The notes under the pieces are model-generated. The model did no database searches. It was given only the letters and a program-made list of their open reading frames with translations, and had not been told where the DNA came from. A DNA stretch of 21,037 nt from DASVSL01 sp036388095 (GTDB lineage: Bacteria; Patescibacteriota; Saccharimonadia; Saccharimonadales; Saccharimonadaceae): the NCBI GenBank assembly GCA_036388095.1, contig DASVSL010000074.1, positions 1-21,037 on the forward strand, written 5' to 3'. The position numbers and the translations under genes were made by a program. Positions 1 through 6,846 of the stretch are shown here, one piece after another (positions within the stretch are counted from its first letter, which is position 1; every line of letters begins with the position of its first letter).

Positions 1-98
1 AGCAAACGTCTTTGCTCCCCGGCACTTCGCGAGATTGATCGAGCGAAGCAAGCCCTGGGGCTCTGTTTGTCAGCAAGGTACGAATCGGGTTCGCTACC
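1..98. other. Run of three hairpins at the left edge
   Basis: Three inverted repeats follow each other. The first is AGCAAA/TTTGCT at 1-16 with loop CGTC. The second is a two-part stem, CCCCGG (17-22) with CTGGGG (55-60) outside and CTTCGC (25-30) with GCGAAG (43-48) inside. The third is GGTACGAA (77-84) with TTCG-C-TACC (90-98). No T-tract follows any of them, so a simple intrinsic terminator is not supported. The stretch may be the end of a structured RNA cut by the window edge, but I could not match it to tmRNA, RNase P RNA, SRP RNA or a tRNA. Confidence 0.35.
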
Positions 99-144
99 AC
101 CGCTATGTGTCTGCTAAAATTCGTATTAGAATAAGCATGAAGAT

Positions 145-150
145 GATAAT
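145..150 (+). promoter_or_regulatory. Possible -10 box (GATAAT) before the GH5 gene
   Basis: GATAAT ends 8 nt before the ATG at 159, which opens a 7-codon leader ORF running into the GH5 start. TAAAAT at 115-120 and TAGAAT at 127-132 are alternatives. No clear -35 element is seen. Confidence 0.3.
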
Positions 151-158
151 ATGAAAGC

Positions 159-182
159 ATGAAGGTAGTCGCCGCGTCATGA
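159..182 (+). CDS. Seven-codon leader ORF overlapping the GH5 start
   Basis: ATG at 159 opens a 7-residue frame (MKVVAAS) whose TGA stop overlaps the GH5 start as ATGA (ATG 179-181, TGA 180-182). The GATAAT hexamer ends 8 nt upstream, so a transcript from it would begin nearly at this ATG. The GH5 start has only a weak GAAGGT-like ribosome site (161-166). The arrangement suggests that ribosomes load on the leader ORF and are handed to GH5 by coupling. This is inferred from layout only; an ORF of this size can easily occur by chance. Confidence 0.25.
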   Translation: MKVVAAS

Positions 183-1429
183 AAACCAACATCAACACCC
201 CAAAAGTTCGCCTTATAGCAGTTAGTTCGATATTCGCCATCTTTGGTTTGATCTATCTATTTGCAGCAAAAGCTGCCACCCCAGTCGCGTCGTTCGAGGC
301 CGAAACGGGCGTCGTCTCGTCCGGAGCCGTCGCAGTTTCCGACAGTAGCGCGTCAGCCGGGCGGGCCTTGAAATTCCAGGCGACAACAACGACATCAAAA
401 AAACCGGTGGTTGTACAGTCGGCGATAGGCCAGCCAGCTTCGCTTAGAAAAGGCAGTGCGGCTGGTGAGCGGCTGCGTATGGCAGGAATATGTGTATGGG
501 GTGTGCCAGATATCATCACCGAGGGCGGTAACTTCGGGTTAAATCAATACAATAATCGTAATCAAATCGTCGCCGCCGCAAAATCATGGGGGTCTAACCA
601 TATCCGTCTCCGGGTGCTAGCGGACGATTATAATAACAATCGACAAGGTCTCTCGAAGGCGCAGCGTTTGCAGATGATAAAAGACTGGCGTGATGTGACA
701 AAGGCCGCGGGCATGTATTTTTACGTCACCTGGTGGGACTCGCTTGACGGATACGCCGAAGACGCCAACTGGCCAACTCGTTACACTACTGCGTTTCAAA
801 TGATGACGGATGTGCATAATACCCTCGGTAACGATGAGGCGGTCTTCTATGAACCGTTCAACGAACCCAATAGCTTCGGTAATCAATGGCCAGCCTGGTC
901 GACAGCGATGCGGGCAACGGTGTCGCACTGGCGGAATAACGGCTACACAGGCGTCCTGATCATCGATACACCTGTTTGGTCACACGCCTACGATGATGCT
1001 CAGATGACCGCTCTCGAACAACATGATGCGGGGCAGGCCGGCATGAACGGCAAGCATCAGTTGATATATGCGAAACATGACTACGCCAATGAAGGCTGGC
1101 CGAACAACGGTAATTCGTTCGATCCGAACAAATGGCGCAATGACACGGGCGGCGCCCAGCAGAAACACCTGATATGGGAGTCAGAATATGGCAACTATAA
1201 CGGTGACCCGTCAACGGTACATATCAGTTGGTCACAGCAAGCTAGTTCGTTCTTTGCCGATGAATTCAACAATGCCGCCCGGCCGAACTATGTCGGCGCC
1301 ACGCCGTTCGTCTGGGGACCGTGGTGGGACGCGAATGCTTTGACTGACGGCAGCAACTCGACGCCGACGCAGTGGGGTGCAGCAGTACGTGATAACTTCT
1401 TACGACGCGCAGCACCAACGCCACTCTAA
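179..1429 (+). CDS. Secreted or membrane-anchored GH5-like glycoside hydrolase
   Basis: This 416-residue protein resembles clan GH-A, family 5 cellulase-type hydrolases, which cleave beta-linked polysaccharides by a retaining mechanism. A hydrophobic segment at about residues 11-30, ending in AAKAA, looks like a signal peptide or N-terminal anchor. Residues 38-67 (FEAETG onward) look like the start of a CBM6/35-type beta-sandwich, but too short to be a full module. In the barrel, IRLRV (R143), FNEP (E229, likely acid/base), KHDY (H300) and WESEYG (E336 most likely nucleophile, E334 possible) fall in the order expected for GH5. Tryptophans at 185-186, 333, 379 and 382-383 may line a sugar cleft. 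The gene stands alone, with no transporter or other sugar gene beside it. The fold is fairly sure; the substrate is unknown. Confidence 0.8.
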   Translation: MKTNINTPKVRLIAVSSIFAIFGLIYLFAAKAATPVASFEAETGVVSSGAVAVSDSSASAGRALKFQATTTTSKKPVVVQSAIGQPASLRKGSAAGERLRMAGICVWGVPDIITEGGNFGLNQYNNRNQIVAAAKSWGSNHIRLRVLADDYNNNRQGLSKAQRLQMIKDWRDVTKAAGMYFYVTWWDSLDGYAEDANWPTRYTTAFQMMTDVHNTLGNDEAVFYEPFNEPNSFGNQWPAWSTAMRATVSHWRNNGYTGVLIIDTPVWSHAYDDAQMTALEQHDAGQAGMNGKHQLIYAKHDYANEGWPNNGNSFDPNKWRNDTGGAQQKHLIWESEYGNYNGDPSTVHISWSQQASSFFADEFNNAARPNYVGATPFVWGPWWDANALTDGSNSTPTQWGAAVRDNFLRRAAPTPL

Positions 1430-1431
1430 CT

Positions 1432-1539
1432 CGACGTTCGGTACAGCTCATCCTTGCCACGACGTAGGGTGAGGGTAGTAGCCGGGCTGGTCCCATGCTC
1501 TTGTGCCCGTAGTAGCGTAGCTCTTTTTACGGAACGTCG
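1432..1539. other. Intergenic inverted repeat with nested hairpins
   Basis: The 125-nt gap between the GH5 and DUF72 genes is bracketed by CGACGTTCGGTA (1432-1443) and TACGGAACGTCG (1528-1539), complementary at 11 of 12 positions. Inside lie CTCATCC/GGGTGAG (1447-1453 and 1467-1473, one G-T pair) and CGGGC/GCCCG (1483-1487 and 1505-1509). Drawn as RNA this makes a three-way junction. The right arm lies in the spacer of the DUF72 promoter. It could be a small RNA, a 3' UTR fold or an operator; no known RNA family was recognised. Confidence 0.4.
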
Positions 1540-1541
1540 TT

Positions 1542-1547
1542 TATACT
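1542..1547 (+). promoter_or_regulatory. -10 box (TATACT), leaderless DUF72 gene
   Basis: TATACT ends 7 nt before the ATG at 1555, which puts the expected transcription start on or next to the start codon. At a 17-nt spacer the -35 position reads AGCTCT, a poor match. No Shine-Dalgarno sequence precedes the ATG. Confidence 0.6.
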
Positions 1548-1554
1548 TCTTTGC

Positions 1555-2358
1555 ATGAAAGCAGAGCTGTTTATAGGAACATCGGGCTGGCATTACAGCG
1601 ACTGGATCGGTACGTTCTACCCCCAAGACATCAAGGGCTATAACGAGTTGCGGTATCATAGCCAGCAGTTCAACACAGTCGAGAACAACTCGTCGTTTTA
1701 CCGCATTTCCAAAGCCTCGACGTATAAGACGTGGGATCGTATGACGCCCGGCGGCTATCGGTTCTCAATCAAAGTCAATAAAGCCATCACGCATGTCGCC
1801 AAACTCGAGTTGACCGACGACGTCATCGAAAAGGTGAACGACGTCTTAACGTCGACCCAAGTGCTTGCGGGTAAGCTCGGCGCGATCGTCATACAACTGC
1901 CTGCCAGTTTTCGTTACGATTTGCCGACACTCGAAACATTTTTGCAATTTTTTCGGCGGCACGTCGATGCGCGGACACATCGCTTTGACGTCGCGATTGA
2001 GTTTCGCAACAAGCACTGGTTAAACGATGAGACGTATGCGGTACTCAAAAAGTATAACGTCGCGCTTGTTGCCGGACAGTCGTCACGTTACCCGTTAGCG
2101 CGTGAAGTGACGGCTGATATTGCCTACATACGGATGCATGGGCCAGAAAAATTATTTGCGTCCAAGTATACGACGGAACAATTGACTGAATGGGCCGAGT
2201 ACATTGAACGAATTTCCACTAAGGTCAAACGGGTCTACGTCTATTTCAATAATGATTATTACGGCTACGCGATCGATAACGCCAAGCAGCTGGCGCAGCT
2301 GCTACACGTCACCCCAATAGGCGACCTGGGGCGTAAGAAAGGAAAAAAGACACAGTGA
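1555..2358 (+). CDS. DUF72 family protein (YecE-like)
   Basis: The protein has 267 residues, the usual size of the DUF72/YecE family, a TIM-barrel-like family of unknown reaction. Family motifs are present in order: GTSGWHY (8-14), the ENNSSFYR stretch (43-50), FSIKVNK, IEFRNKHW, YIRMHG and the VYVYFNND...GYA..NA signature near the C-terminus. The last residues are lysine-rich. The start at 1555 is set by the GTSGW motif lying close to the N-terminus and by the -10 box just upstream. It is followed 29 nt later by the YqfO-like gene, which has its own -10 box, so the two need not share a transcript. Family membership is secure; the function is not known. Confidence 0.9.
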   Translation: MKAELFIGTSGWHYSDWIGTFYPQDIKGYNELRYHSQQFNTVENNSSFYRISKASTYKTWDRMTPGGYRFSIKVNKAITHVAKLELTDDVIEKVNDVLTSTQVLAGKLGAIVIQLPASFRYDLPTLETFLQFFRRHVDARTHRFDVAIEFRNKHWLNDETYAVLKKYNVALVAGQSSRYPLAREVTADIAYIRMHGPEKLFASKYTTEQLTEWAEYIERISTKVKRVYVYFNNDYYGYAIDNAKQLAQLLHVTPIGDLGRKKGKKTQ

Positions 2359-2375
2359 GTAACAGCTACGTTTGC

Positions 2376-2381
2376 TAGACT
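2376..2381 (+). promoter_or_regulatory. -10 box (TAGACT), leaderless YqfO-like gene
   Basis: TAGACT ends 6 nt before the ATG at 2388. No Shine-Dalgarno sequence is present and the -35 region is poor. Confidence 0.5.
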
Positions 2382-2387
2382 TAAGCT

Positions 2388-2708
2388 ATGAAAGAATTAG
2401 TCAAAATCGTCGTCTTCGTGCCCGAAGAAAATGCCGATGAAGTGCGCCAGGCGCTCGGAGAGGCAGGGGCGGGGAGAATCGGCGAATACTCATTTTGCAG
2501 CTACTCAATCAAAGGCACTGGCAGGTTTATACCGAGTAACAAAGCGGATCCGCATATCGGTGCCGCTGGTAAAATGGAGGAAGTCGCCGAAGAGAGAATT
2601 GAAGTTGCTTGCGAAAAAGACCAGGCGGCTGAGATTATTGACGTGATCAAAAAAGTGCACCCGTACGAAGAAGTCGTTATTGATATTTACTCGATGCTGT
2701 CGCTCTAG
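2388..2708 (+). CDS. Stand-alone YqfO/NIF3-insert-domain protein
   Basis: The 106-residue product matches the small PII/CutA-like domain inserted in NIF3/YqfO proteins, here encoded alone. Recognisable parts are the opening KIVVFVPEENADEVRQAL, the central stretch with YSIKGTGRF and PHIGAAGKMEEVAEERIE, and the closing HPYEEVVIDIY. The NIF3 metal-binding halves are absent, so it is not a GTP cyclohydrolase-like NIF3 enzyme. Stand-alone versions occur widely, and their role is unknown; ligand or metal sensing is only a guess by analogy with PII/CutA folds. The gene lies between the DUF72 gene and comEC, each apparently with its own promoter. Confidence 0.85.
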   Translation: MKELVKIVVFVPEENADEVRQALGEAGAGRIGEYSFCSYSIKGTGRFIPSNKADPHIGAAGKMEEVAEERIEVACEKDQAAEIIDVIKKVHPYEEVVIDIYSMLSL

Positions 2709-2742
2709 TTTAAAACGATATAGACTGATTGTTTTCGCCCCG

Positions 2743-2748
2743 TATACT
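2743..2748 (+). promoter_or_regulatory. -10 box (TATACT), leaderless comEC
   Basis: TATACT ends 7 nt before the ATG at 2756. A TAGACT sequence at 2721-2726 could serve as a weak -35 element at 16 nt. This placement favours ATG 2756 over the in-frame TTG at 2729, which lies upstream of the -10 box. Confidence 0.6.
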
Positions 2749-2755
2749 AAGTTTT

Positions 2756-4207
2756 ATGTACGGGCTGTCGTGGCGATACCAACGGTTTCATGTGTCTTAT
2801 TTGCTTGGTTGGTTGTGCGCTGGGTTGTTAATTGGCCTCATGCTAGGACGGCATGTTGGCGTCAGCAACACGGCGGGATTACTGCTGATCGGCCTGATGT
2901 TGCTGCTCGGCGGGTTTCGCTCGGCACGGTGGTACGCCGTGCCGATGATCGTACTGGCCGGCTGCAGCTTGGGTTGGTTACGGGGCCAAGCTGTCAGTAC
3001 TGACTACCAGCGTTACGACGAACGCGTCGGACAGCACGTCCAGCTGCGCGGCACGCTTGCGACTGATCCGAAGCTGCAGAGTGGTCGCCAGGCTGTCGCT
3101 TTGTCTGCTATTACGATCGGCGGCCGGTCGTATCCGGGTGACGTGTATGCGACTATGTACACGAACGTCGGCCTCAAACGAGGTGATACCGTCACGATTA
3201 ACGGAAAAATGAGAGCCGCTTTTGCGAGCTATGGTGCGGCTATTACTGCGAGTAAACTAGAACGCGTCGAACGGCCAATCAATGTGATTCGTGACATTCG
3301 TGAGCAGTTCGCCGCAGCCGTTCGGGCGCACGTACTCGAGCCGATGGCGAGCCTTGGTTTAGGCTTTGTCGTTGGACAGCGTAGCACCTTGCCCGCGAGC
3401 CTTGATGACCAGCTGAAGATTGTCGGGCTGACTCATATCGTGGTGGCAAGCGGTTATAATCTGACGATTTTAGTTCGCTTCATGATGCGCCTATTGGCGC
3501 GCCACTCTCGTTATTTGGCACTGCTTGGTTCGGGTCTGTTGATCACTGGCTTCGTCTTGTTTTCCGGTTTCAGTCCAAGTATGACCCGGGCCGTTATCGT
3601 CACCGGATTAAGTTTGCTGGCGTGGTACGTTGGCCGACGGTTTCAGCCGGTTCTCTTGATCGGCTACGTGGCGGCGGGGACGGCGGTGTGGGACCCAATG
3701 TTCGTGTGGTCGGATCTTGGCTGGTATTTGTCATTTTTTGCCTTTGCTGGTGTATTGATCATCGCACCGCTACTGCTAAAGACGCTCTACCGAAAACGCA
3801 ACCCGTCACCACCAGAGCAGCTTGTATTTGAAACGGTCAGTGCCGAAGTAATGGCACTCCCACTCGTGGCGATCAGTTTCGGGACGATACCCGTCTTTGC
3901 GCTGCTCGCGAACGTACTAGTCGCACCATTTATACCTGCCGCCATGGTGCTGACGGCATTGACGGGTGTTACCGGCTGGTTGAACGAGACAATCGGTAGT
4001 CTAGTTGGGATGCCAACAACGGTTCTTATCGCGTACATGATCGCTGTCGTCCAGTGGCTGGCAGAACTACCATCGGCCCAGGTCGAGCTTGATCTGGGCC
4101 TGCTGGCCGTCGTTGGCTGGTACGGCGTGCTTGGTCTGCTGGCTATTATCGCGTGGCGCAGAACCGGCTACGACTTCCGTCAACGCGACACCCAACTCGA
4201 AGTGTAA
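2756..4207 (+). CDS. comEC: ComEC/Rec2-type DNA-uptake channel, short form
   Basis: This 483-residue polytopic membrane protein belongs to the ComEC/Rec2 family, which passes single-stranded DNA across the inner membrane during natural transformation. Two N-terminal hydrophobic segments are followed by a soluble DUF4131-like region (about 85-180, with HVQLRGTL and GDTVTINGKM). The Competence-domain core GLTHIVVASGYNLTIL follows at about 224-239, corresponding to the usual GLsHllAiSGlhv motif, and then many more membrane spans. The protein ends soon after the last span (IIAWRRTGYDFRQRDTQLEV), so the C-terminal metallo-beta-lactamase-like domain found in many ComECs is missing. It starts at ATG 2756, set by the -10 box. 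ComEA and ComFA are not in the window. The gene ends 4 nt before the -35 element of yebC. Confidence 0.9.
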   Translation: MYGLSWRYQRFHVSYLLGWLCAGLLIGLMLGRHVGVSNTAGLLLIGLMLLLGGFRSARWYAVPMIVLAGCSLGWLRGQAVSTDYQRYDERVGQHVQLRGTLATDPKLQSGRQAVALSAITIGGRSYPGDVYATMYTNVGLKRGDTVTINGKMRAAFASYGAAITASKLERVERPINVIRDIREQFAAAVRAHVLEPMASLGLGFVVGQRSTLPASLDDQLKIVGLTHIVVASGYNLTILVRFMMRLLARHSRYLALLGSGLLITGFVLFSGFSPSMTRAVIVTGLSLLAWYVGRRFQPVLLIGYVAAGTAVWDPMFVWSDLGWYLSFFAFAGVLIIAPLLLKTLYRKRNPSPPEQLVFETVSAEVMALPLVAISFGTIPVFALLANVLVAPFIPAAMVLTALTGVTGWLNETIGSLVGMPTTVLIAYMIAVVQWLAELPSAQVELDLGLLAVVGWYGVLGLLAIIAWRRTGYDFRQRDTQLEV

Positions 4208-4211
4208 GCCT

Positions 4212-4240
4212 TTGACTAACAGGGGTCGATTGGCTATACT
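4212..4240 (+). promoter_or_regulatory. Promoter of yebC, near-consensus and leaderless
   Basis: TTGACT (4212-4217), a 17-nt spacer and TATACT (4235-4240), then 7 nt to the ATG at 4248. This is the cleanest sigma-70-type promoter of the leaderless set. No Shine-Dalgarno sequence is present. Confidence 0.8.
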
Positions 4241-4247
4241 GGAAATA

Positions 4248-4982
4248 ATGTCAGGACACAGCAAATGGTCAACCATCAAGCGCGCCAAGGGTGCTGCCGA
4301 CGCTAAACGGGGCGCTGTTTTTACGAAGATTGGTAACCAAATCGCCTTGGCGGCAAAAGGCGGTACCGATCCAAACGTCAACGCGACGCTCGCGATGGCA
4401 ATCGATAAAGCCAAAGCTGCCAACATGCCACTCAGCACGATTCAACGAGCGATCGATCGCGTCAAGGATAAGTCAGCCGCCCAGCTCGAAGAAGTTACGT
4501 ATGAAGGGTATGGACCAGGCGGGATTGCCGTACTCGTCGAGGTTGCGACCGATAATAAAAATCGAACCTACCCCGAAGTCCGGCACGCTTTTTCTAAAAA
4601 CGGCGGTAACATTGCCGAGCCGGGCAGTGTCGCCTTCCAGTTTCAGCGACGCGGCCAGATCATGGCTGGTTTTACGGGCGATGCTGACGAAGCCCTTCTT
4701 GTCGCGCTCGACGCTGGGGCAGATGACGCCGAAGAAGCAGAGGGACGACTCGTCATATATACCGAGCCCAAAAGTCTGCACGCCGTTCGGACGGCCATCG
4801 CCGCGCACGGCCTATCGGTTGAATCAGCCGAGCTGATGTATGACGCCAAGCAAACCATCATGATTGAGGATGCTGATACGGCGCGCAAAGTCATGCGACT
4901 GATGGATGTCCTCGATGAACTTGATGACGTGACGGCAACGCACGCGAACTTCGATATTGCAGCAACAATTGACGTAGAATAA
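4248..4982 (+). CDS. yebC: YebC/TACO1 family protein
   Basis: The 244-residue protein opens with MSGHSKWSTIKRAK, the hallmark N-terminus of the YebC family, and has the usual family length. Other conserved stretches are YEGYGPGGIAVLVEVATDN (about 85-103), NRTYPEVRHAFSKNGGN (105-121) and EPGSVAFQF (124-132). Members have been described as DNA-binding regulators and, for the TACO1/YebC branches, as factors that ease translation of proline-rich stretches; the sequence alone does not settle which applies. A longer frame begins inside comEC, but the MSGHSKW start and the promoter at 4212-4240 fix ATG 4248. yebC often sits beside ruvC-ruvA-ruvB in bacteria. Here a secreted-protein gene lies between yebC and ruvC. 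Confidence 0.95.
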   Translation: MSGHSKWSTIKRAKGAADAKRGAVFTKIGNQIALAAKGGTDPNVNATLAMAIDKAKAANMPLSTIQRAIDRVKDKSAAQLEEVTYEGYGPGGIAVLVEVATDNKNRTYPEVRHAFSKNGGNIAEPGSVAFQFQRRGQIMAGFTGDADEALLVALDAGADDAEEAEGRLVIYTEPKSLHAVRTAIAAHGLSVESAELMYDAKQTIMIEDADTARKVMRLMDVLDELDDVTATHANFDIAATIDVE

Positions 4983-4987
4983 TAGAC

Positions 4988-5016
4988 TTTACAACGTTGT
5001 AGACACCACGTATCAT
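4988..5016 (+). promoter_or_regulatory. Promoter of the Lamin-tail gene, leaderless
   Basis: TTTACA (4988-4993), a 17-nt spacer and TATCAT (5011-5016), then 6 nt to the ATG at 5023. The -35 element lies 5 nt after the yebC stop. Confidence 0.65.
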
Positions 5017-5022
5017 TCAGAC

Positions 5023-6831
5023 ATGAAAGCGATGCTGGTGGGCGCGTTCGCGCTAATGACCGTCCTTATAACAACCGATACGGTGCTCGCCGCAAGCCGA
5101 GTCGTCGTGTCACAGGTGCAGACAGGTGACGCGGTATCTGCCAGTAACGAAGTGATTGAGATCTATAATCAAGCCGACACTGATGCCGATGTCAGCGGCT
5201 GGTGCGTTAAGTACTCGGCAGCTTCAACTGCGCTGCCGTCAGCCAGCAGTAAATACTGCTTCACGCCTGCCGATACGGTCACGAAGCTGTACCTTGCCCC
5301 AAAGTCGTACGCCACTATCGTGTCGAGTATGTATCCAACGAACGCAGACTTCACGCCGGATGGTAAGTTTAGTGCCGGGCTTACCGCCACTGGCGGCCAT
5401 GTCTGGTTGATCGATTCGTCTGCAGCGTCGATCGATAGCGTCGGCTGGGGGACCGCGCTGTACCCAGAAGGTTCCATCGTCGGGGTGACGCCGGTGCCGA
5501 GCGCTCCCGCGCCGACAAGTAGCCAGGTGCTACTTCGAAAAAGCCTGCCGAGCGGTGAGCGGCAGGACACCGGCAGTAGTAAGACTGATTTTGAGATGGG
5601 CGTCCTCAAATTTCGTACCAGTGGTCTCTTTGAGGTGCGTACGCCGATCGATATCTGCGCGACGGTGACAGGCATCCAAGAAACGCTGCCCGCCGGGTAT
5701 GGGTATGACGAGGCTGGCAACTGTGAGCTACTGGCGGCGGATGTCTGCAGCAATCTACACCTGATTCAGACGGTGCCACCGGCTGGGACAATGCCCGATA
5801 GTACCGGTGCCTGCGTGGTAGATGCCTGTGTGAATATCGCTGGTTTGCAGGCGACGTTGCCGCACGGCTACAGTGCCGAGGGTGGAGCCTGTCGTGCGCT
5901 TGAAGATCGCGTTATCGCGTTGAGCGAAGTACTCCCAAATGTCACCGGTACCGATACTGGCCACGAGTATATTGAACTCTATAACCCTAATAACCGGTCG
6001 GTCCTGCTCGACGGTTACGTTATTCAAATCGGAAAAACGTACGAGAAAAGCTACCACTTGAGTACACTGACGGGCACTACTTCGATCGAAGCGGGTGGGT
6101 ACGTGGTCCTACGCGATGGCGATCTCGGGTTTACGCTCCTTAACACGACGAGTGGTCTACGCGTTGTTTCACCAGCTGGCAACATCGTCAGTGAGACGAC
6201 CTACAGCGATCCATCGGACGATGAATCATGGGCGCTCATTGCCGGCACTTGGCAGTACACTAATCGGCCAACCCCTGGAATGGCCAATATGATTGCCACC
6301 GATACCGATGATAGTGGTACGCTCGGGGTGGCAACGACGGTGCTGACACCGTGCCAGGCTGGTAAGTACCGTCATCCACTGACGAACCGCTGCCGCAATA
6401 TCGAATCTGATGCCAGTGTTCTTGCTGCCTGCGACAGCGATGAATACCGCAATCCTGACACGAACCGTTGCCGCAAGATTGTAACCACGGCAGCTGGTCT
6501 GACGGCCTGCAGTGATGGATACGAGCGTAATACCGTGACCAATCGCTGCCGTAAAATCACCTCAGCCACGTCATCATTAACGCCCTGCAAGGACGGGTAC
6601 GAACGCAACCCGACGACAAATCGCTGTCGTAAATCCGTCGCGTTGACGGACCCTGTCACAACAGTTGCACAAGCGCCAGCCGATGAGACAGCGAGCCTGA
6701 CAGCCAAAAGTGCCTTAATCGCGACCGCCGGTATCGGGGCGGTCGGGTATGGTCTGTTCGAGTGGCGGAGTGAACTGCTAGTCGGACTGCGGCGGCTGAT
6801 TGGGCTGGCGGGACTGTTGGCGGGTAAATAG
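5023..6831 (+). CDS. Secreted Lamin-tail-domain protein with Cys repeats and C-terminal anchor
   Basis: The 602-residue protein starts with a signal peptide (about 1-24, ending VLAAS). A first Lamin-tail-like (LTD) beta-sandwich spans about 26-145 (NEVIEIYNQ, DVSGWCVKY) and a second about 296-405 (HEYIELYNPNN, LLDGYVIQI). Between them are three repeats with cysteines at 212/234, 242/264 and 269/290 of the type C-x-N-x-x-G-x-Q-x-x-x-P-x-G. After the second LTD come four exact 26-residue repeats with cysteine pairs at 444/457, 470/483, 496/509 and 522/535, each ending in TNRCR. A hydrophobic stretch at about 562-577 and a basic amphipathic tail (589-602) probably anchor it. LTDs occur in surface proteins and nucleases, but no nuclease motif is seen. 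A role as a surface adhesin or wall-spanning protein is inferred. It sits between yebC and ruvC with its own promoter. Confidence 0.8.
   Translation: MKAMLVGAFALMTVLITTDTVLAASRVVVSQVQTGDAVSASNEVIEIYNQADTDADVSGWCVKYSAASTALPSASSKYCFTPADTVTKLYLAPKSYATIVSSMYPTNADFTPDGKFSAGLTATGGHVWLIDSSAASIDSVGWGTALYPEGSIVGVTPVPSAPAPTSSQVLLRKSLPSGERQDTGSSKTDFEMGVLKFRTSGLFEVRTPIDICATVTGIQETLPAGYGYDEAGNCELLAADVCSNLHLIQTVPPAGTMPDSTGACVVDACVNIAGLQATLPHGYSAEGGACRALEDRVIALSEVLPNVTGTDTGHEYIELYNPNNRSVLLDGYVIQIGKTYEKSYHLSTLTGTTSIEAGGYVVLRDGDLGFTLLNTTSGLRVVSPAGNIVSETTYSDPSDDESWALIAGTWQYTNRPTPGMANMIATDTDDSGTLGVATTVLTPCQAGKYRHPLTNRCRNIESDASVLAACDSDEYRNPDTNRCRKIVTTAAGLTACSDGYERNTVTNRCRKITSATSSLTPCKDGYERNPTTNRCRKSVALTDPVTTVAQAPADETASLTAKSALIATAGIGAVGYGLFEWRSELLVGLRRLIGLAGLLAGK
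5650..5898 (+). repeat. Three coding repeats, C-N-G-Q-P-G type
   Basis: Residues 210-292 of the Lamin-tail protein hold three degenerate units of 21-32 residues. They begin DICATVTGIQ, DVCSNLHLIQ and DACVNIAGLQ, share a P-x-G turn, and each closes with a second cysteine. The DNA copies have diverged, so this is an old duplication kept at protein level. Confidence 0.7.
6343..6633 (+). repeat. Four tandem 78-bp coding repeats, TNRCR type
   Basis: Four units of exactly 26 codons encode C-x(12)-C with the core Y-R/E-x-N/H-x-x-x-TNRCR. The first cysteines are residues 444, 470, 496 and 522. The invariant spacing with diverged DNA suggests a selected modular stalk with a repeated disulfide. Confidence 0.8.
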
Positions 6832-6834
6832 CTC

Positions 6835-6840
6835 TATACT
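6835..6840 (+). promoter_or_regulatory. -10 box (TATACT), leaderless ruvC
   Basis: TATACT ends 6 nt before the ATG at 6847. The GGAGAG between them lies too close to the ATG to act as a normal ribosome site. The -35 region (GACTGT at 6812-6817) is weak. Confidence 0.6.
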
Positions 6841-6846
6841 GGAGAG

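Noticed and set aside
1..98. tmRNA, RNase P RNA or tRNA 3' end at the left edge
   Set aside because: GGTTCG and ACCA-like strings are present, but the stems do not give a T-arm with a 7-nt loop or a paired acceptor, and no conserved core of tmRNA, RNase P or SRP RNA could be found.
4089..4247. N-terminal extension of YebC beginning inside comEC
   Set aside because: The MSGHSKW N-terminus and the promoter at 4212-4240 place the start at 4248; the open frame upstream overlaps the comEC coding sequence.
5169..5753. Minus-strand 194-codon frame opposite the Lamin-tail gene
   Set aside because: It has no recognised motif or start signals and lies entirely opposite a gene with a promoter, signal peptide and clear domains.
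6343..6633. CRISPR array
   Set aside because: The regular 78-bp spacing comes from in-frame protein repeats with diverged DNA; there are no identical repeats with unique spacers, and no cas genes are present.
6372..6707. Minus-strand frame with repeated ILRQRFVSGLR units
   Set aside because: It is the antisense shadow of the four 78-bp TNRCR repeats in the Lamin-tail gene.
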